38,080 bases of DNA from CAZOVK01 sp964583165 (GTDB lineage Bacteria > Bacillota > Clostridia > Lachnospirales > WRAX01), in assembly GCA_964583165.1 (NCBI GenBank), contig CAZOVK010000014.1, positions 1-38,080 of the forward strand, read 5' to 3'. Made by a program: the position numbers and the translations under genes. The notes beneath the pieces are model-generated. The model was not told where the DNA came from. It saw only the letters and a program-made list of their open reading frames with translations, and ran no database searches. Position 1 is the first letter of the stretch. Each line of letters starts with the position of its first letter. Shown here in pieces: positions 16,501 to 25,739 of this stretch.

Positions 16501-18711
16501 TTACGCCTGTACGACCTTGACGGGCTTTAAGATTGTAGCGCCGAGCGGAGGTACGCGCAATGTGAGGCTTATCGGTTTCCCACAACATAACACGGGTTCG
16601 GTTTCCAGAGTGCCTGCGTTGATTACGCCACTGCCGCCATATTTCGGGCTGTCAGAGTTGAGAATCTCTTCAAACTCTCCCTCAAAAGGCACGGCTATGC
16701 GATAGTTTTCATGCACAATGGGCGTGAAGTTGATAACAAACAGGAGGACGTCCTCTTCGTCCGCGCCGTGACGCATGAATGAGATTATACTGGCGTTTCT
16801 GTCGTCGGGGTTTAGCCATGTGAAGCCCGTACCCTCGAAATCGTCATGCCAGAACGGTTTTTCGTTCAAATATAGGTGGTTTAGGTCGCGAACATAGTCT
16901 TGAATGCCTTTATGATGTGGGTAATCAAGCAAAAACCAGTCTAACTCGCGCTTTTCATCCCACTCAATGAACTGACCGAACTCGCCCCCCATGAACACGA
17001 GTTTTTTCCCTGGATGCCCCATGAGGTAGGTAAAGCCCGCGCGAAGGTTCGCGCATTTTTGCCACACGTCGCCCGGGTGACGGTCTAACAGGCTCTTCTT
17101 GCCATGCACAACCTCATCATGCGACAGAACCAACACAAAATTCTCCGAATAAGCGTACATCATGCCGAAAGTGAGTTTGTTGTGGTGGTGTTTGCGGTTG
17201 ATAGAGTCTTGCTTAATATACGAAAGGAAGTCGTTCATCCAGCCCATGTTCCATTTGAGGTTGAAACCTAAGCCCCCTTCTTCGACGGGTCGCGAAACCT
17301 TTGGCCAAGACGTGCTCTCTTCGGCTATGAGCATGACATTGGGGTATTTGCCCGTGATTACGGAGTTCATGTGTTTGACAAATTCAACGGCTTCAATATT
17401 TTCGTTGCCGCCGAATCTGTTCGGAACCCATTGCCCCGAAGACTTCGCATAGTCCAGATGAATCATTGAAGCCACAGCATCAACGCGTAACCCGTCTACG
17501 CCATAAACTTCTATCCAGAACAATGCGCTAGCTATAAGAAAGTTTTTAACCTCACTGCGCCCATAATTGAAAATGAGCGTGCCCCATTCAGGGTGTTCAC
17601 CCTGCTTAGGGTCGGCGTGTTCAAACAGCGCTGTGCCGTCAAAACAAGCCAAACCGTGCGCGTCCTTAGGGAAATGCGCGGGAACCCAATCGAGAATTAC
17701 GCCGATGCCGTTTTCATGACAACGGTCAACAAACGCGCGAAACTCGCGAGGGTTCCCGTAGCGGCTCGTTACTGCGAAATAACCCGTGACCTGATAACCC
17801 CATGAACCGTCATATGGGTGCTCCATGACCGGTAGGAGTTCAATATGTGTATAGCCCATTTCCTTCACATAGGGTATAAGCGCGTCTGCAATCTCCGTGT
17901 AACTCAAAAATGCCGCCTCGCCCCTATCATTGCCCTTATGCTTGCGCCATGAGCCGAGGTGCAGTTCGTAGATATTGACAGGCTTGTTTTTCCAATCTTC
18001 GATTATATGCGGTTTTCTTTCAATCGTATCCAACCCGAAAACGAGTGACGCACGGCTCGGTCGCAATTCGTTGAAAAATGCGAACGGGTCGGATTTTTCG
18101 ATTACCGCGCCTGTAAACGTCTTAATCTCATACTTATAGCGGTCAAACTCGCATAAACCCGGTATGAACAGCTCCCATATGCCCGAATCAGAAAGCTTGC
18201 GCATCGTATGTCTGCGCCCATCCCAACTGTTGAAGTCTCCTATTACACTGACACGTAAGGCATTGGGCGCCCAGACACCGAACGCAACACCATTAACGCC
18301 GTCAACCATTTTAAGATGTGCCCCAAGCTTTTCATAGATATTGTAATGCGTGCCCTGCCCGAACAGATAGCGGTCAAACTCGGTTATCTGTGACGAAAAC
18401 GCATATGGGTCTCGTGTAATCCATTCATGCCCGCTCTTTTCTGTTACAACCAGTTCGTATGTAAAGCGGTGTTTCCTATTTTTGAATACACGTTCAAAGA
18501 ATCCGTCTTCATGTATGAGAATCAATTCGTAGCGTTTTTTTGTTTCAAGGTTAAACACTGCCACTTTCGCCGCACTCGGCGCAAATACCCTTAAAACCAT
18601 TGCGGGTGATTTATCTGTGCCGATTTCATGTAACCCCAGTATCATATGCGGGTCGGTATGCTCGGCATTTACTATCTTTTGAATCTCGTTCAACGGGGCA
18701 GTCGTTTTCAT
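16501..18711 (-). CDS. glgB: 1,4-alpha-glucan branching enzyme GlgB
   Basis: A 736-residue GH13 enzyme that introduces alpha-1,6 branches into glycogen. It has an N1 domain (HTDPHMILGLHE), a second CBM48-type domain (GVAFGVWAPNALRVSVIGDFNSWDG, about residues 130-230), the catalytic barrel and a C-terminal beta domain. Catalytic residues are visible: the nucleophile Asp in GLRVDAVASM, the acid Glu in LIAEEST and the third Asp in LSHDEVVHGK. GYFAVTSRYG and DWVPAHFP are typical. The full domain set, including N1, is present. It has its own promoter and a GGGAGG site. spoVD follows on the same strand after about 55 bp without an obvious terminator, so readthrough into the cell-wall block is possible. 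Confidence 0.97.
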   Translation of the reverse strand: MKTTAPLNEIQKIVNAEHTDPHMILGLHEIGTDKSPAMVLRVFAPSAAKVAVFNLETKKRYELILIHEDGFFERVFKNRKHRFTYELVVTEKSGHEWITRDPYAFSSQITEFDRYLFGQGTHYNIYEKLGAHLKMVDGVNGVAFGVWAPNALRVSVIGDFNSWDGRRHTMRKLSDSGIWELFIPGLCEFDRYKYEIKTFTGAVIEKSDPFAFFNELRPSRASLVFGLDTIERKPHIIEDWKNKPVNIYELHLGSWRKHKGNDRGEAAFLSYTEIADALIPYVKEMGYTHIELLPVMEHPYDGSWGYQVTGYFAVTSRYGNPREFRAFVDRCHENGIGVILDWVPAHFPKDAHGLACFDGTALFEHADPKQGEHPEWGTLIFNYGRSEVKNFLIASALFWIEVYGVDGLRVDAVASMIHLDYAKSSGQWVPNRFGGNENIEAVEFVKHMNSVITGKYPNVMLIAEESTSWPKVSRPVEEGGLGFNLKWNMGWMNDFLSYIKQDSINRKHHHNKLTFGMMYAYSENFVLVLSHDEVVHGKKSLLDRHPGDVWQKCANLRAGFTYLMGHPGKKLVFMGGEFGQFIEWDEKRELDWFLLDYPHHKGIQDYVRDLNHLYLNEKPFWHDDFEGTGFTWLNPDDRNASIISFMRHGADEEDVLLFVINFTPIVHENYRIAVPFEGEFEEILNSDSPKYGGSGVINAGTLETEPVLCCGKPISLTLRVPPLGATILKPVKVVQA

Positions 18712-18739
18712 CTTTTGCCTCCCAACTATTCTTTAGCAT

Positions 18740-18769
18740 ATTTTAGCATAACCGGTCGTACTTTTACAA
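18740..18769 (-). promoter_or_regulatory. Promoter of glgB
   Basis: On the minus strand TTGTAA (18769-18764) and TAAAAT (18745-18740) are 18 nt apart, with a TGC extension directly before the -10. The GGGAGG ribosome binding site is at 18723-18718. Confidence 0.6.
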
Positions 18770-18793
18770 GTTTTCCCATACGCACAATACGAC

Positions 18794-18817
18794 AAAAAAG
18801 GCGCGTTAAGCGCCTTT
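18794..18817 (-). terminator. Rho-independent terminator of the spoVA operon
   Basis: On the minus strand an 8-bp perfect stem AAAGGCGC/GCGCCTTT with a 5-nt loop runs into TTTTTT. It lies 22 bp after the spoVAE stop and separates spoVA from glgB. Confidence 0.88.
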
Positions 18818-18838
18818 GTCTTGTGACTATTTGTACAA

Positions 18839-19192
18839 CTATCTTTTCTTTGGGTTAAAGAACACAGCCGACAACAACCCGAACAGCATAGCCGCCGTAA
18901 TGCCTGCCGCCGTTGCCGCAATACCGCCCGAAATAACACCCGGGAGCCCCTGCTCTTCAACGGCGCGTTTAACCCCCTTAGCCAGCGCATAACCGAAACC
19001 CGGAAGCGGCACTGTCGCGCCCGCGCCCGCGAATTTGACGAGTGGTTCATACCAACCCAACCCGCCCAGAATACAACCTGCGACGACAAACAGTACGAGA
19101 ATACGCGCGGGTGACAGCTTGGTTCTGTCAATGAGTATCTGGCCGATTACGCAAATCCCGCCGCCTACTATGAATGCTTTAAGAAAATCCAT
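18839..19192 (-). CDS. spoVAE: Stage V sporulation protein AE
   Basis: A 117-residue hydrophobic protein with about four membrane helices and the SpoVAE/SpoVAC family start FLKAFIVGGGICVIGQILID. The central AGATVPLPGFGYALAKGV is the conserved proton-channel-like segment shared with SpoVAC. In spores SpoVA proteins carry dipicolinic acid into the forespore and out at germination. It corresponds to the SpoVAEb type. It is the last gene of the operon, 4 bp after spoVAD and before a strong terminator. Confidence 0.95.
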   Translation of the reverse strand: MDFLKAFIVGGGICVIGQILIDRTKLSPARILVLFVVAGCILGGLGWYEPLVKFAGAGATVPLPGFGYALAKGVKRAVEEQGLPGVISGGIAATAAGITAAMLFGLLSAVFFNPKKR

Positions 19193-19196
19193 AATC

Positions 19197-20216
19197 TCAC
19201 TCCCTCGCGCTTTCGATAACTACGGCATGAGCCACAGCCGGAATGCTCTCGCCCTGTTGGTTTGACACCGTACTCATGAGCGCCCCTGTCGGTACGAACA
19301 GTATGCGGTCAATCTCGCGGTTTTTCATCTGTTTGTAGAGATAACCCGAAAACGTCACAGCCGAACACGCGCAACCGCTACCGCCAGCGTGTGTGTCTTG
19401 TTTGTTCGCGTCAAAAATCAGAACACCACAATCATTGTGCTGTTTAGATATATCAACATTCTTGCACTTACATAGTTCAATGAGCAATTCACTGCCCACG
19501 CTACCCAAATCGCCTGTCACTATCATGTCATAATAATCCGGGGTTCTACAGAAGTCCGAAAGGTGATTGAGGATTGTATCGGCCGCCGCCGGGGCCATTG
19601 CCGCGCCCATGTTTGATGGGTTTTTCATGCCCATGTCAACGATTTTGCCGGGCGTAAAGCCTGTTATAAAAGGGCCGTTGCCACCTGATGTGATTAAAAC
19701 ACTGCCGTTGCCTGAAACCGTCCAACTGGCTGTCATTGCGCGTTGTGTGCCGAGTTCAAGCGGTAAACGGAATGTCTTTTCAGCTGTGCAGTAATGTGAC
19801 GAAACACTTGTCACGGCCTTTTCGATAAACCCGCCATCAATTAGTGTGGCCGACAGCCCCAAACCCTCACCAAAAGTCGAACACGCCCCGAAAATCCCCA
19901 GATATGGCACATTGGAGTCACGCGCCCCGAAAGTAGAGCTTGTGCTCTGGTTCAGCAAATCACCAGCGATAATCACGTCAATATCTGAAGGTTGTAATGC
20001 GGCTTTACTTAACAGCAAATCAAGACATGTTTTCATGTAGGCGCTTTCAGCTTTCTCCCACGTCTTTTCGTTCGCCATCCATTCCTTTTCAACTATATCG
20101 AAATAGCCCGCGAGCGGCCCCTCGCCCTCTTTCGGCCCTACAATACAAGCCGTTTCGGTTATGGAAATCGGATTGCGGAAGATGAAGCTTTGCGCGCCGA
20201 TTTTGTTTTGACTCAT
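19197..20216 (-). CDS. spoVAD: Stage V sporulation protein AD
   Basis: A 339-residue soluble protein of thiolase fold that binds dipicolinic acid on the outside of the spore inner membrane. Conserved stretches include GDLLNQ, the thiolase-like nucleophile region GIFGACSTFGEGL, TASWTVSGNG, DMGMKNPSNMGAAMAPAAADTI and the cysteine-containing GGSGCACSAVTF. Length and motifs match SpoVAD. It starts 3 bp after spoVAC and ends with TGA 4 bp before spoVAE. Confidence 0.97.
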   Translation of the reverse strand: MSQNKIGAQSFIFRNPISITETACIVGPKEGEGPLAGYFDIVEKEWMANEKTWEKAESAYMKTCLDLLLSKAALQPSDIDVIIAGDLLNQSTSSTFGARDSNVPYLGIFGACSTFGEGLGLSATLIDGGFIEKAVTSVSSHYCTAEKTFRLPLELGTQRAMTASWTVSGNGSVLITSGGNGPFITGFTPGKIVDMGMKNPSNMGAAMAPAAADTILNHLSDFCRTPDYYDMIVTGDLGSVGSELLIELCKCKNVDISKQHNDCGVLIFDANKQDTHAGGSGCACSAVTFSGYLYKQMKNREIDRILFVPTGALMSTVSNQQGESIPAVAHAVVIESARE

Positions 20217-20219
20217 ACC

Positions 20220-20669
20220 TCACCCCAACCAGTAATAGATAATTCCCACAAGCACAGACGTCAGCGTACCATAGACAATAACAGGCCCCGCCACTAAAAA
20301 CATCTTCGCGCCAACACCGAATACGAAGCCGTCTTTCTTAAACTCAATGGCAGGCGCGGCTATGGAGTTTGCAAAACCCGTTATTGGGACAACAGAACCC
20401 GCGCCGCAATACTTACCGATTTTTTCATAAACACCCAGCCCCGTCAGTAACGCCGCAATGAATATTAAGACTATTGACGTATACATGCCTTGATTTTCGA
20501 GCGAAAAGCCCCAGTTCGCGAACAGATTCGTTATGCCTTGACCGATTGCGCAAATCGCGCCGCCCGAAAAGAACGCCTTGATACAGTTGGAGAGGACTTT
20601 TGATTTCGGCGAAGCCGCCTTTGCCATTTCCTTATAACCTTGCTTGGTTACAACATCAGCTATATTCAT
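20220..20669 (-). CDS. spoVAC: Stage V sporulation protein AC
   Basis: A 149-residue membrane protein with about four helices. It shows the family pattern NCIKAFFSGGAICAIGQ followed by GAGSVVPITGFANSIAAPAIEFKKDG. SpoVAC is thought to form the membrane channel through which dipicolinic acid passes. It is related in sequence to the spoVAE product further down the operon. It follows spoVAB by 16 bp with an AGGGG site. Confidence 0.96.
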   Translation of the reverse strand: MNIADVVTKQGYKEMAKAASPKSKVLSNCIKAFFSGGAICAIGQGITNLFANWGFSLENQGMYTSIVLIFIAALLTGLGVYEKIGKYCGAGSVVPITGFANSIAAPAIEFKKDGFVFGVGAKMFLVAGPVIVYGTLTSVLVGIIYYWLG

Positions 20670-20685
20670 AATTCACCCCTTATTA

Positions 20686-21117
20686 TTAGAAGCTATAGAA
20701 ACCCGGGATAACATAATAAATGATAGAACCCGCCATTTTGCCGAACGCAATAGCCAGTATGAATAGCGTCAGCCCATCCTTTAAGTGACTGCGCCGCGCC
20801 AATATCGGTATGACGTTTAGGATTTCTGTAAGACAGAGAGCCAATGTGCCATAAAAAATACCTATACCGAAAGAGAAAATGGCTGTGAGCACACGTCCGA
20901 TAGGTAGGTAATAGTGAACAACCTCCGTACTGGCCCCGAAGATGCCTCCCAGCATTATGGCAGTTTCATAAATCTTTATAGAACCTATGGTTTTAGTCTT
21001 TTGCGCCATACGCGGCACTAACCCGATGATTGCGATAAACGCGAACACAGCCCCCGAAATTGTGAGCCCCGATGCGAAGCCCACGAAAGCCAGAAGCGCG
21101 TATTTAAGTATCTCCAA
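20686..21117 (-). CDS. spoVAB: Stage V sporulation protein AB
   Basis: A small membrane protein (143 residues from the TTG at 21117) with about four helices. SpoVAB features include an opening GFASGLTISGAVFAFIAIIGLVPR and a conserved central GGIFGASTEVVHYYLPIG. Its role in the SpoVA complex is membrane-bound and not well defined. The start is uncertain: TTG at 21117 has AAGGG about 11 nt upstream and fits the usual short N terminus. The ATG at 21144 adds nine basic residues overlapping the end of spoVAA and has no clear ribosome binding site. Confidence 0.9.
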   Translation of the reverse strand: MEILKYALLAFVGFASGLTISGAVFAFIAIIGLVPRMAQKTKTIGSIKIYETAIMLGGIFGASTEVVHYYLPIGRVLTAIFSFGIGIFYGTLALCLTEILNVIPILARRSHLKDGLTLFILAIAFGKMAGSIIYYVIPGFYSF

Positions 21118-21118
21118 C

Positions 21119-21763
21119 CTAATCGCCGCCCTTCTTGCGCTCATCTTTCGCGTGATTCTTTTTGGCGGCGAGTACGTCTGTGAGCGTGTCCATTACGTCT
21201 GTTTCATAGATGTTCATTTCAACCTCAATCGGTGTGGGGTCTTTGGTAATCTTCTTACCCGCGAAGTGGTTGAAGAACAGAATAACGCCCGCCGCAATCC
21301 CGATTGAATAAGGCAGGTCGATAATGAGCGGATTCTCTACCTTTTCGTTGAAGAAGATGTAATAGTAGTTCTTGAATGCGAGCGGTATTTGCGCGTCAGA
21401 ATGGAAGGTCATAATGGCCGTACTGGAGCCGGCAAACAGGACAAGACCTATACACGCGATTTTAAGCCACTTTAACAGCCTGTTCTCCTCCTTGCTCTTA
21501 GGAGAAAACTCTATCACCGTGTCCGTTTCGCCCACGTTGTTGATTGTGTGACCCGGAAGAGCCGCGTCTACCGCTTTTATGATGTCAATGACAGAAATTA
21601 AGTAGTGTTCATCCTTCTCGGTTGACTTTATCTCCATTAGTTTAACACCCTCAACGCGCTTTAGAAGTTCTTGCGGTGCGCTCACCTCTGCCACATCTTT
21701 CACATGCACGGCCTTTATTTCAGAAATCTTGACCTTTTTTGACGGTTTGATATATATATCCAA
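21119..21763 (-). CDS. spoVAA: Stage V sporulation protein AA
   Basis: A 214-residue protein whose soluble N-terminal half (about residues 1-110) is followed by two membrane helices (about 112-130 and 155-180) and a charged tail, as in SpoVAA. Typical phrases are DIYIKPSKKV at the start, YLISVIDIIKAVDAALPG in the middle and SIGIAAGVILFFNHF near the end. The start is TTG. A strong GGAGGT lies 8 nt upstream of it, whereas the nearby ATG at 21770 is only 1 nt from that site and out of frame. First gene of the operon. Confidence 0.93.
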   Translation of the reverse strand: MDIYIKPSKKVKISEIKAVHVKDVAEVSAPQELLKRVEGVKLMEIKSTEKDEHYLISVIDIIKAVDAALPGHTINNVGETDTVIEFSPKSKEENRLLKWLKIACIGLVLFAGSSTAIMTFHSDAQIPLAFKNYYYIFFNEKVENPLIIDLPYSIGIAAGVILFFNHFAGKKITKDPTPIEVEMNIYETDVMDTLTDVLAAKKNHAKDERKKGGD

Positions 21764-21793
21764 GTTTCATGACCTCCGTATCCGCTATACGCA

Positions 21794-21822
21794 TAGTGTG
21801 TCGGTTTTTAGTGAATTTATGC
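21794..21822 (-). promoter_or_regulatory. SigG-like promoter of the spoVA operon
   Basis: On the minus strand GCATA (21822-21818) fits the SigG -35 form GHATR. CACACTA (21800-21794), 17 nt further on, fits the SigG -10 form CATxHTA except for one base. This is the expected forespore sigma factor for spoVA. Assignment rests on consensus match and gene identity only. Confidence 0.55.
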
Positions 21823-21902
21823 TTTTGGCGAATTATAAAGCTTGCGAAAAAAGCCAAACCGTGTTATGCTGTTTCAAAACTACGTTTGGGATAGGTTTGA
21901 TA

Positions 21903-23195
21903 ATGAGTACAGTGGGGCATATTAACATCTCTCTCGAAGTATCAGGTGCGATTTTGTCTTTACTTATCATACTGTTTATGACATTCAGCTCGCGCCAAAA
22001 GAGCCATCAAGATAGGCTTTTTATACGCATTCTCATTTGTAACGCGCTCGTACTTATTTGTGATGCTACGGCGTGGATGTTCAAAACCAGACTCGATGCG
22101 TTTAGTCTGTTCGCTGTCCCTGTTGCCAACTTCTTGGTGTATTCATTCGGTTATCTGCTTTTGGCGACATTCACTGACTATTTTGTGAGTTTTATTTCAA
22201 TAAAAAACAGGCGAATAACCCGAAAAACCGTTTATGTAATCTATGCGGTTACGGCTATTGCCATTTTAGGTGTTGTATTGTCACAGTTTAACCACATGTA
22301 TTATCTGATAGATGAGCAAAACATCTACCGCCGTCAAAACCTGTTCTGGGTTTCACAGATTTTCGGTCTGGTTGGTATGGTGATTAACGCATCTACGTTG
22401 TTTAGGTATAGGCGCAACTTTGAAAAGAAAGAGCTTGCCATCTTCGCTTCTTACATAGCCCTCCCGATTATCGCTATGTCCGTTCAGATTTTCATGTATG
22501 GCATAGCGCTATTGTATATCGCCACAAATATTGAGGTCATTTGTATCTATGTATTCATTCAAGCGGAACAATCCAGAATACTCAGCGAAAAGGAGCTGGA
22601 GTTGGAAAAAAGCCGACTCGCTCTCATGCTGTCACAAATCAAGCCCCATTTTATTTCAAACTCGCTCGCGTCAATCAGCCGCCTTTGTGACACAAACCCT
22701 GAAGCCGTTAAAACCTCAATAAAGACATTCTCACGCTACCTAAGCAAGAATATTGATTCGTTGACCGCCAGCGAGCTTGTACCGTTTCATAAAGAGCTAG
22801 AGCATGTAGAAAATTATTTGTATCTGGAAAAGTTGCGGTTTGACGAACGGTTAAACATCATATATGATATATATGTCAGTGACTTCTTTCTGCCAACCCT
22901 TGTATTACAGCCGATTGTCGAGAACGCCGTCAAACATGGCATAACCAAGCGCAAGCACGGCGGCACACTGATAATAAAAACCCAAGAGTTGCCCCATTGT
23001 ATACAAATCATAGTCACTGACGACGGTGTGGGCTTTGACACCAAAACAGGGCCAAACGATGGCATTAGTCATATCGGTATAGAGAACGTGAGGTCACGTT
23101 TACAAATGCAGTGCGGCGGAAAGCTTAATATTGAAAGCAATGTAGGCAAGGGAACCCGCGTTATAATAGAAATACCCAAATCGGCTTATATGTAA
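21903..23195 (+). CDS. LytS/HPK8-type sensor histidine kinase, orphan
   Basis: A 430-residue membrane sensor kinase. From the ATG at 21903 the first about 220 residues hold roughly seven hydrophobic segments. A coiled linker (about 225-240) and the His_kinase domain follow, with the phospho-acceptor in MLSQIKPHFISNSLASI; the usual form is NPHFxxNxL, so this one is slightly divergent. The HATPase domain has the N box QPIVENAVKHGI, DDGVGFD and GIENVRSRL. No response regulator lies next to it, so its partner is unknown. It diverges from the spoVA operon with 139 bp between starts. An upstream in-frame extension to 21729 is possible but would overlap spoVAA and has no ribosome binding site. Confidence 0.88.
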   Translation: MSTVGHINISLEVSGAILSLLIILFMTFSSRQKSHQDRLFIRILICNALVLICDATAWMFKTRLDAFSLFAVPVANFLVYSFGYLLLATFTDYFVSFISIKNRRITRKTVYVIYAVTAIAILGVVLSQFNHMYYLIDEQNIYRRQNLFWVSQIFGLVGMVINASTLFRYRRNFEKKELAIFASYIALPIIAMSVQIFMYGIALLYIATNIEVICIYVFIQAEQSRILSEKELELEKSRLALMLSQIKPHFISNSLASISRLCDTNPEAVKTSIKTFSRYLSKNIDSLTASELVPFHKELEHVENYLYLEKLRFDERLNIIYDIYVSDFFLPTLVLQPIVENAVKHGITKRKHGGTLIIKTQELPHCIQIIVTDDGVGFDTKTGPNDGISHIGIENVRSRLQMQCGGKLNIESNVGKGTRVIIEIPKSAYM

Positions 23196-23238
23196 AAGAG
23201 AGCGCCCCTCCGTCAGTTCGGAAAGGGCGCTCTCTTTT
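23194..23238 (+). terminator. Strong bidirectional terminator
   Basis: A 14-bp perfect inverted repeat (23194-23207 and 23225-23238, core GAGAGCGCCC/GGGCGCTCTC) is bounded by A and T runs. It lies between the convergent kinase and M28 peptidase genes and can stop transcription from both sides. Confidence 0.93.
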
Positions 23239-23253
23239 CTAAATTGCGTCTTA

Positions 23254-25719
23254 TTATTCAGCCATAGCGTTCACAAGGTTCATAATAACTTGTGCCGCTT
23301 CGGCGCGTGTTACTGTGGCTTTGGGGTTAAAGTTGTTGTTACCCGTGCCGTTCAGAATGCCGCAACTCTGCATCATATAGACTGCTTCATGCGCCGCTTC
23401 GCTGATAGAGCTGTCGTCAGCGTAGAGCATAGGCTCAGCCAACGTCATTGGGATGTTGATTTCGCCATGTTGCATGTAGTATGCCAACATGAGCGCCATT
23501 TGCTCTCTCGTAAGGTCTTCATCCCGTGTAAATACACTGCTTATGTCAGCCAGTTCAGGGCCGTCGAAACGAGAAAGAACGGCAATAAGCATTCCGTTAG
23601 TCATTGTGGTTTTGGGGCTGAACGTCGTTGTTGATGTACCCGCGAACAGTTCGTTGGCATAAACGCCCATAACCGCGTTGTAGAACCAGTCTTTTTCAGT
23701 AACGTCAACAAACGGGTTCACAACTGTTTCGGCGTTATCTTCTGAAACGACTTCAACATCCGCGCTTTCAACTTCTTCAATGACAAGCGATGTCTGGAAG
23801 TTCTTGTACTCTTCGTTTCTTTCGGCATTGTTGTTATCTGCCGTGCCTGTTACATACGCAACAGCCGTTAGGTCATAAATAGCTCTCGGAATCGTAAACG
23901 AAGTCGTACCCTTTGTAATAGTCTGTGTAAATGTCTTGCCGTTCGGTGCCGTAAACGTCAAATCTACCTTGTCGTAGACGCCGTTAAACAGCTTATTGGC
24001 ATTAGCCACTGTGTACGCAATCTCGAATGTAGAAAAGTCTGCAACAAGCTGGAGTTTCTTTGTCAGCGTCAATTCGATAGCCTTTTTAATGCCGTTTTCC
24101 ATGAGGTTAACGCACATTTCGTGTCTTTCAAGGCTGTAGTTCAGTTCAAGATTGTCGAGTGACTTGTGGTTTTCAAACTCAATATCGTCATCAACATCCG
24201 TAGCGATAATCATGCTCGCTGATTCAATGCCTGATTTGTCAAACGGCACATGGTCAGATGAACCGTATCTGTAGATACGAACGTTTTCGATACCTTCTGC
24301 CCATTCAACATTCTTAGCCGTATTCGTGATAAGCCACGCGGGAAGGTTGAACGCTAGCGGTGTCGGGTTGATATCCATAGAAACAGCGTTGAGTAACTCG
24401 CCTGTAGCCGCCTTGCCTGTGCCGCCCGGTGAGTTTATCATGTCCATGTTGATGTCAATGGTAATCTTAGACGCATCGCCCAAATTCTTTATGACGGAGT
24501 AAGAGCCGAGCATACCGCCGCCCTCTTCTGCGCCGACAGCGGCAAACTGGATTTCTACATTGCCGTTGTTAACATCAGCGAATCTTCTTGCAAGTTCTAA
24601 AACAGCTGTCGCGCCAGATGCGTTGTCAGATGAACCCGGGGATGAAATCGCGCTGTCCATATGACCTGTTACTACGATAATCGCGTCAGGGTTATCTGTG
24701 TTGGCGTGCTTAATCGCCACAACAGCGTTTGTTGTTGTTCTCTCGTAACGCTCAACCTTAGTGATGTTAGCTGCGTTATCGAGAATCGTGTTTGCCGCCA
24801 TATCGGTAATTGTGATAATCTTGACCGCATTCTTGTATGTATCGGGGTCTACGGCTCTGACTCTTGTCTGGTCAATAATTTCGCCCTTGTTGATGGAGAT
24901 AAGCAGAGCTACCAGGTTGCGGCTCGGGAATTTAGCCTTGAAGCCGGCGATAAAGCTGTCAATAGACGCGCCTGTAGGTATCTTGTTCCAACGGACGACA
25001 CCGATAAGGTTCTTTGACTTCACGCCTTCCGGCAGTTTCGTTATCATATTGGTATTTTCACCCATATCGATAACGGCTGTGTCTGCGTTAATGTCGAATG
25101 ACGTTGTGTCGCCATACCAGTTGCCATAGATGTCTTGCATGTTGTTAAACGCGATTCTGCCGACGAAGCTCTTGGCATTCAGCGGAATCGAGGGCATTTC
25201 TACGTCTGTATAGCCATATTCAATGAATTTCGCTTTTGCATATTCAGCCGTCTTGACTTCATTGGGTGTACCAAAGAGTCTGGGGCCGGCTTCGTTTACG
25301 AAAAATTCCATATTGTTGTAGAGTTCGTTTTCAAGCCTTGTTACTGTCAACCTCGCCGATTTGGTTGTAACTGTTGAAGAAGTCTTTTTGTCTGTGATTA
25401 TACAGCGGTACTCATAACCGTCAACCTTTGTAGACGGCGTAAAGCTTAACGTGCTCTTCGTTTCTGCAATCAGGTTATACCAATTGCCTGCCGCGTTGTA
25501 CTGCCATTGATACATAAGTGCGTCACTGCCGCTGGCTGTTACGCTGAACTCGACTGTTTCTGACGCTGTTACGGTGATGCTCTGCGGCTGTGTTTCGATT
25601 GTGATGCTACCCGCTAATGCTGTTACGGGTGAGGCTAGGCCTATTGCGGAAAACGCGATACTAAGCGCTAACGCAATAGCCAACATGGGGGTTTTGAAAA
25701 TCTTCTTCTGCATGTTCAT
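23254..25719 (-). CDS. Secreted SLH-anchored M28 aminopeptidase with Ig-like domain
   Basis: An 821-residue exported zinc peptidase. A signal peptide (about residues 1-37) is followed by an Ig-like domain (about 38-127, with the YQWQYNAAGNWY core). The M28 catalytic region lies at about 330-550. Its metal and catalytic residues are visible: H353 and D355 in GHMD, D365 in SSDNASG, E398/E399 in AVGAEEGG, an Asp in DINMDMIN and H490 in GSSDHVPFD. A beta-rich segment (about 555-650) follows. Three SLH repeats (from 669, about 727 and about 766) probably bind the protein to the cell wall polymer. It likely degrades extracellular peptides. The ATG at 25719 has GAGGAG 7 nt upstream. It has its own promoter and a leader hairpin. 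Confidence 0.93.
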   Translation of the reverse strand: MNMQKKIFKTPMLAIALALSIAFSAIGLASPVTALAGSITIETQPQSITVTASETVEFSVTASGSDALMYQWQYNAAGNWYNLIAETKSTLSFTPSTKVDGYEYRCIITDKKTSSTVTTKSARLTVTRLENELYNNMEFFVNEAGPRLFGTPNEVKTAEYAKAKFIEYGYTDVEMPSIPLNAKSFVGRIAFNNMQDIYGNWYGDTTSFDINADTAVIDMGENTNMITKLPEGVKSKNLIGVVRWNKIPTGASIDSFIAGFKAKFPSRNLVALLISINKGEIIDQTRVRAVDPDTYKNAVKIITITDMAANTILDNAANITKVERYERTTTNAVVAIKHANTDNPDAIIVVTGHMDSAISSPGSSDNASGATAVLELARRFADVNNGNVEIQFAAVGAEEGGGMLGSYSVIKNLGDASKITIDINMDMINSPGGTGKAATGELLNAVSMDINPTPLAFNLPAWLITNTAKNVEWAEGIENVRIYRYGSSDHVPFDKSGIESASMIIATDVDDDIEFENHKSLDNLELNYSLERHEMCVNLMENGIKKAIELTLTKKLQLVADFSTFEIAYTVANANKLFNGVYDKVDLTFTAPNGKTFTQTITKGTTSFTIPRAIYDLTAVAYVTGTADNNNAERNEEYKNFQTSLVIEEVESADVEVVSEDNAETVVNPFVDVTEKDWFYNAVMGVYANELFAGTSTTTFSPKTTMTNGMLIAVLSRFDGPELADISSVFTRDEDLTREQMALMLAYYMQHGEINIPMTLAEPMLYADDSSISEAAHEAVYMMQSCGILNGTGNNNFNPKATVTRAEAAQVIMNLVNAMAE

Positions 25720-25739
25720 AACACACTCCTCTTCAACTT

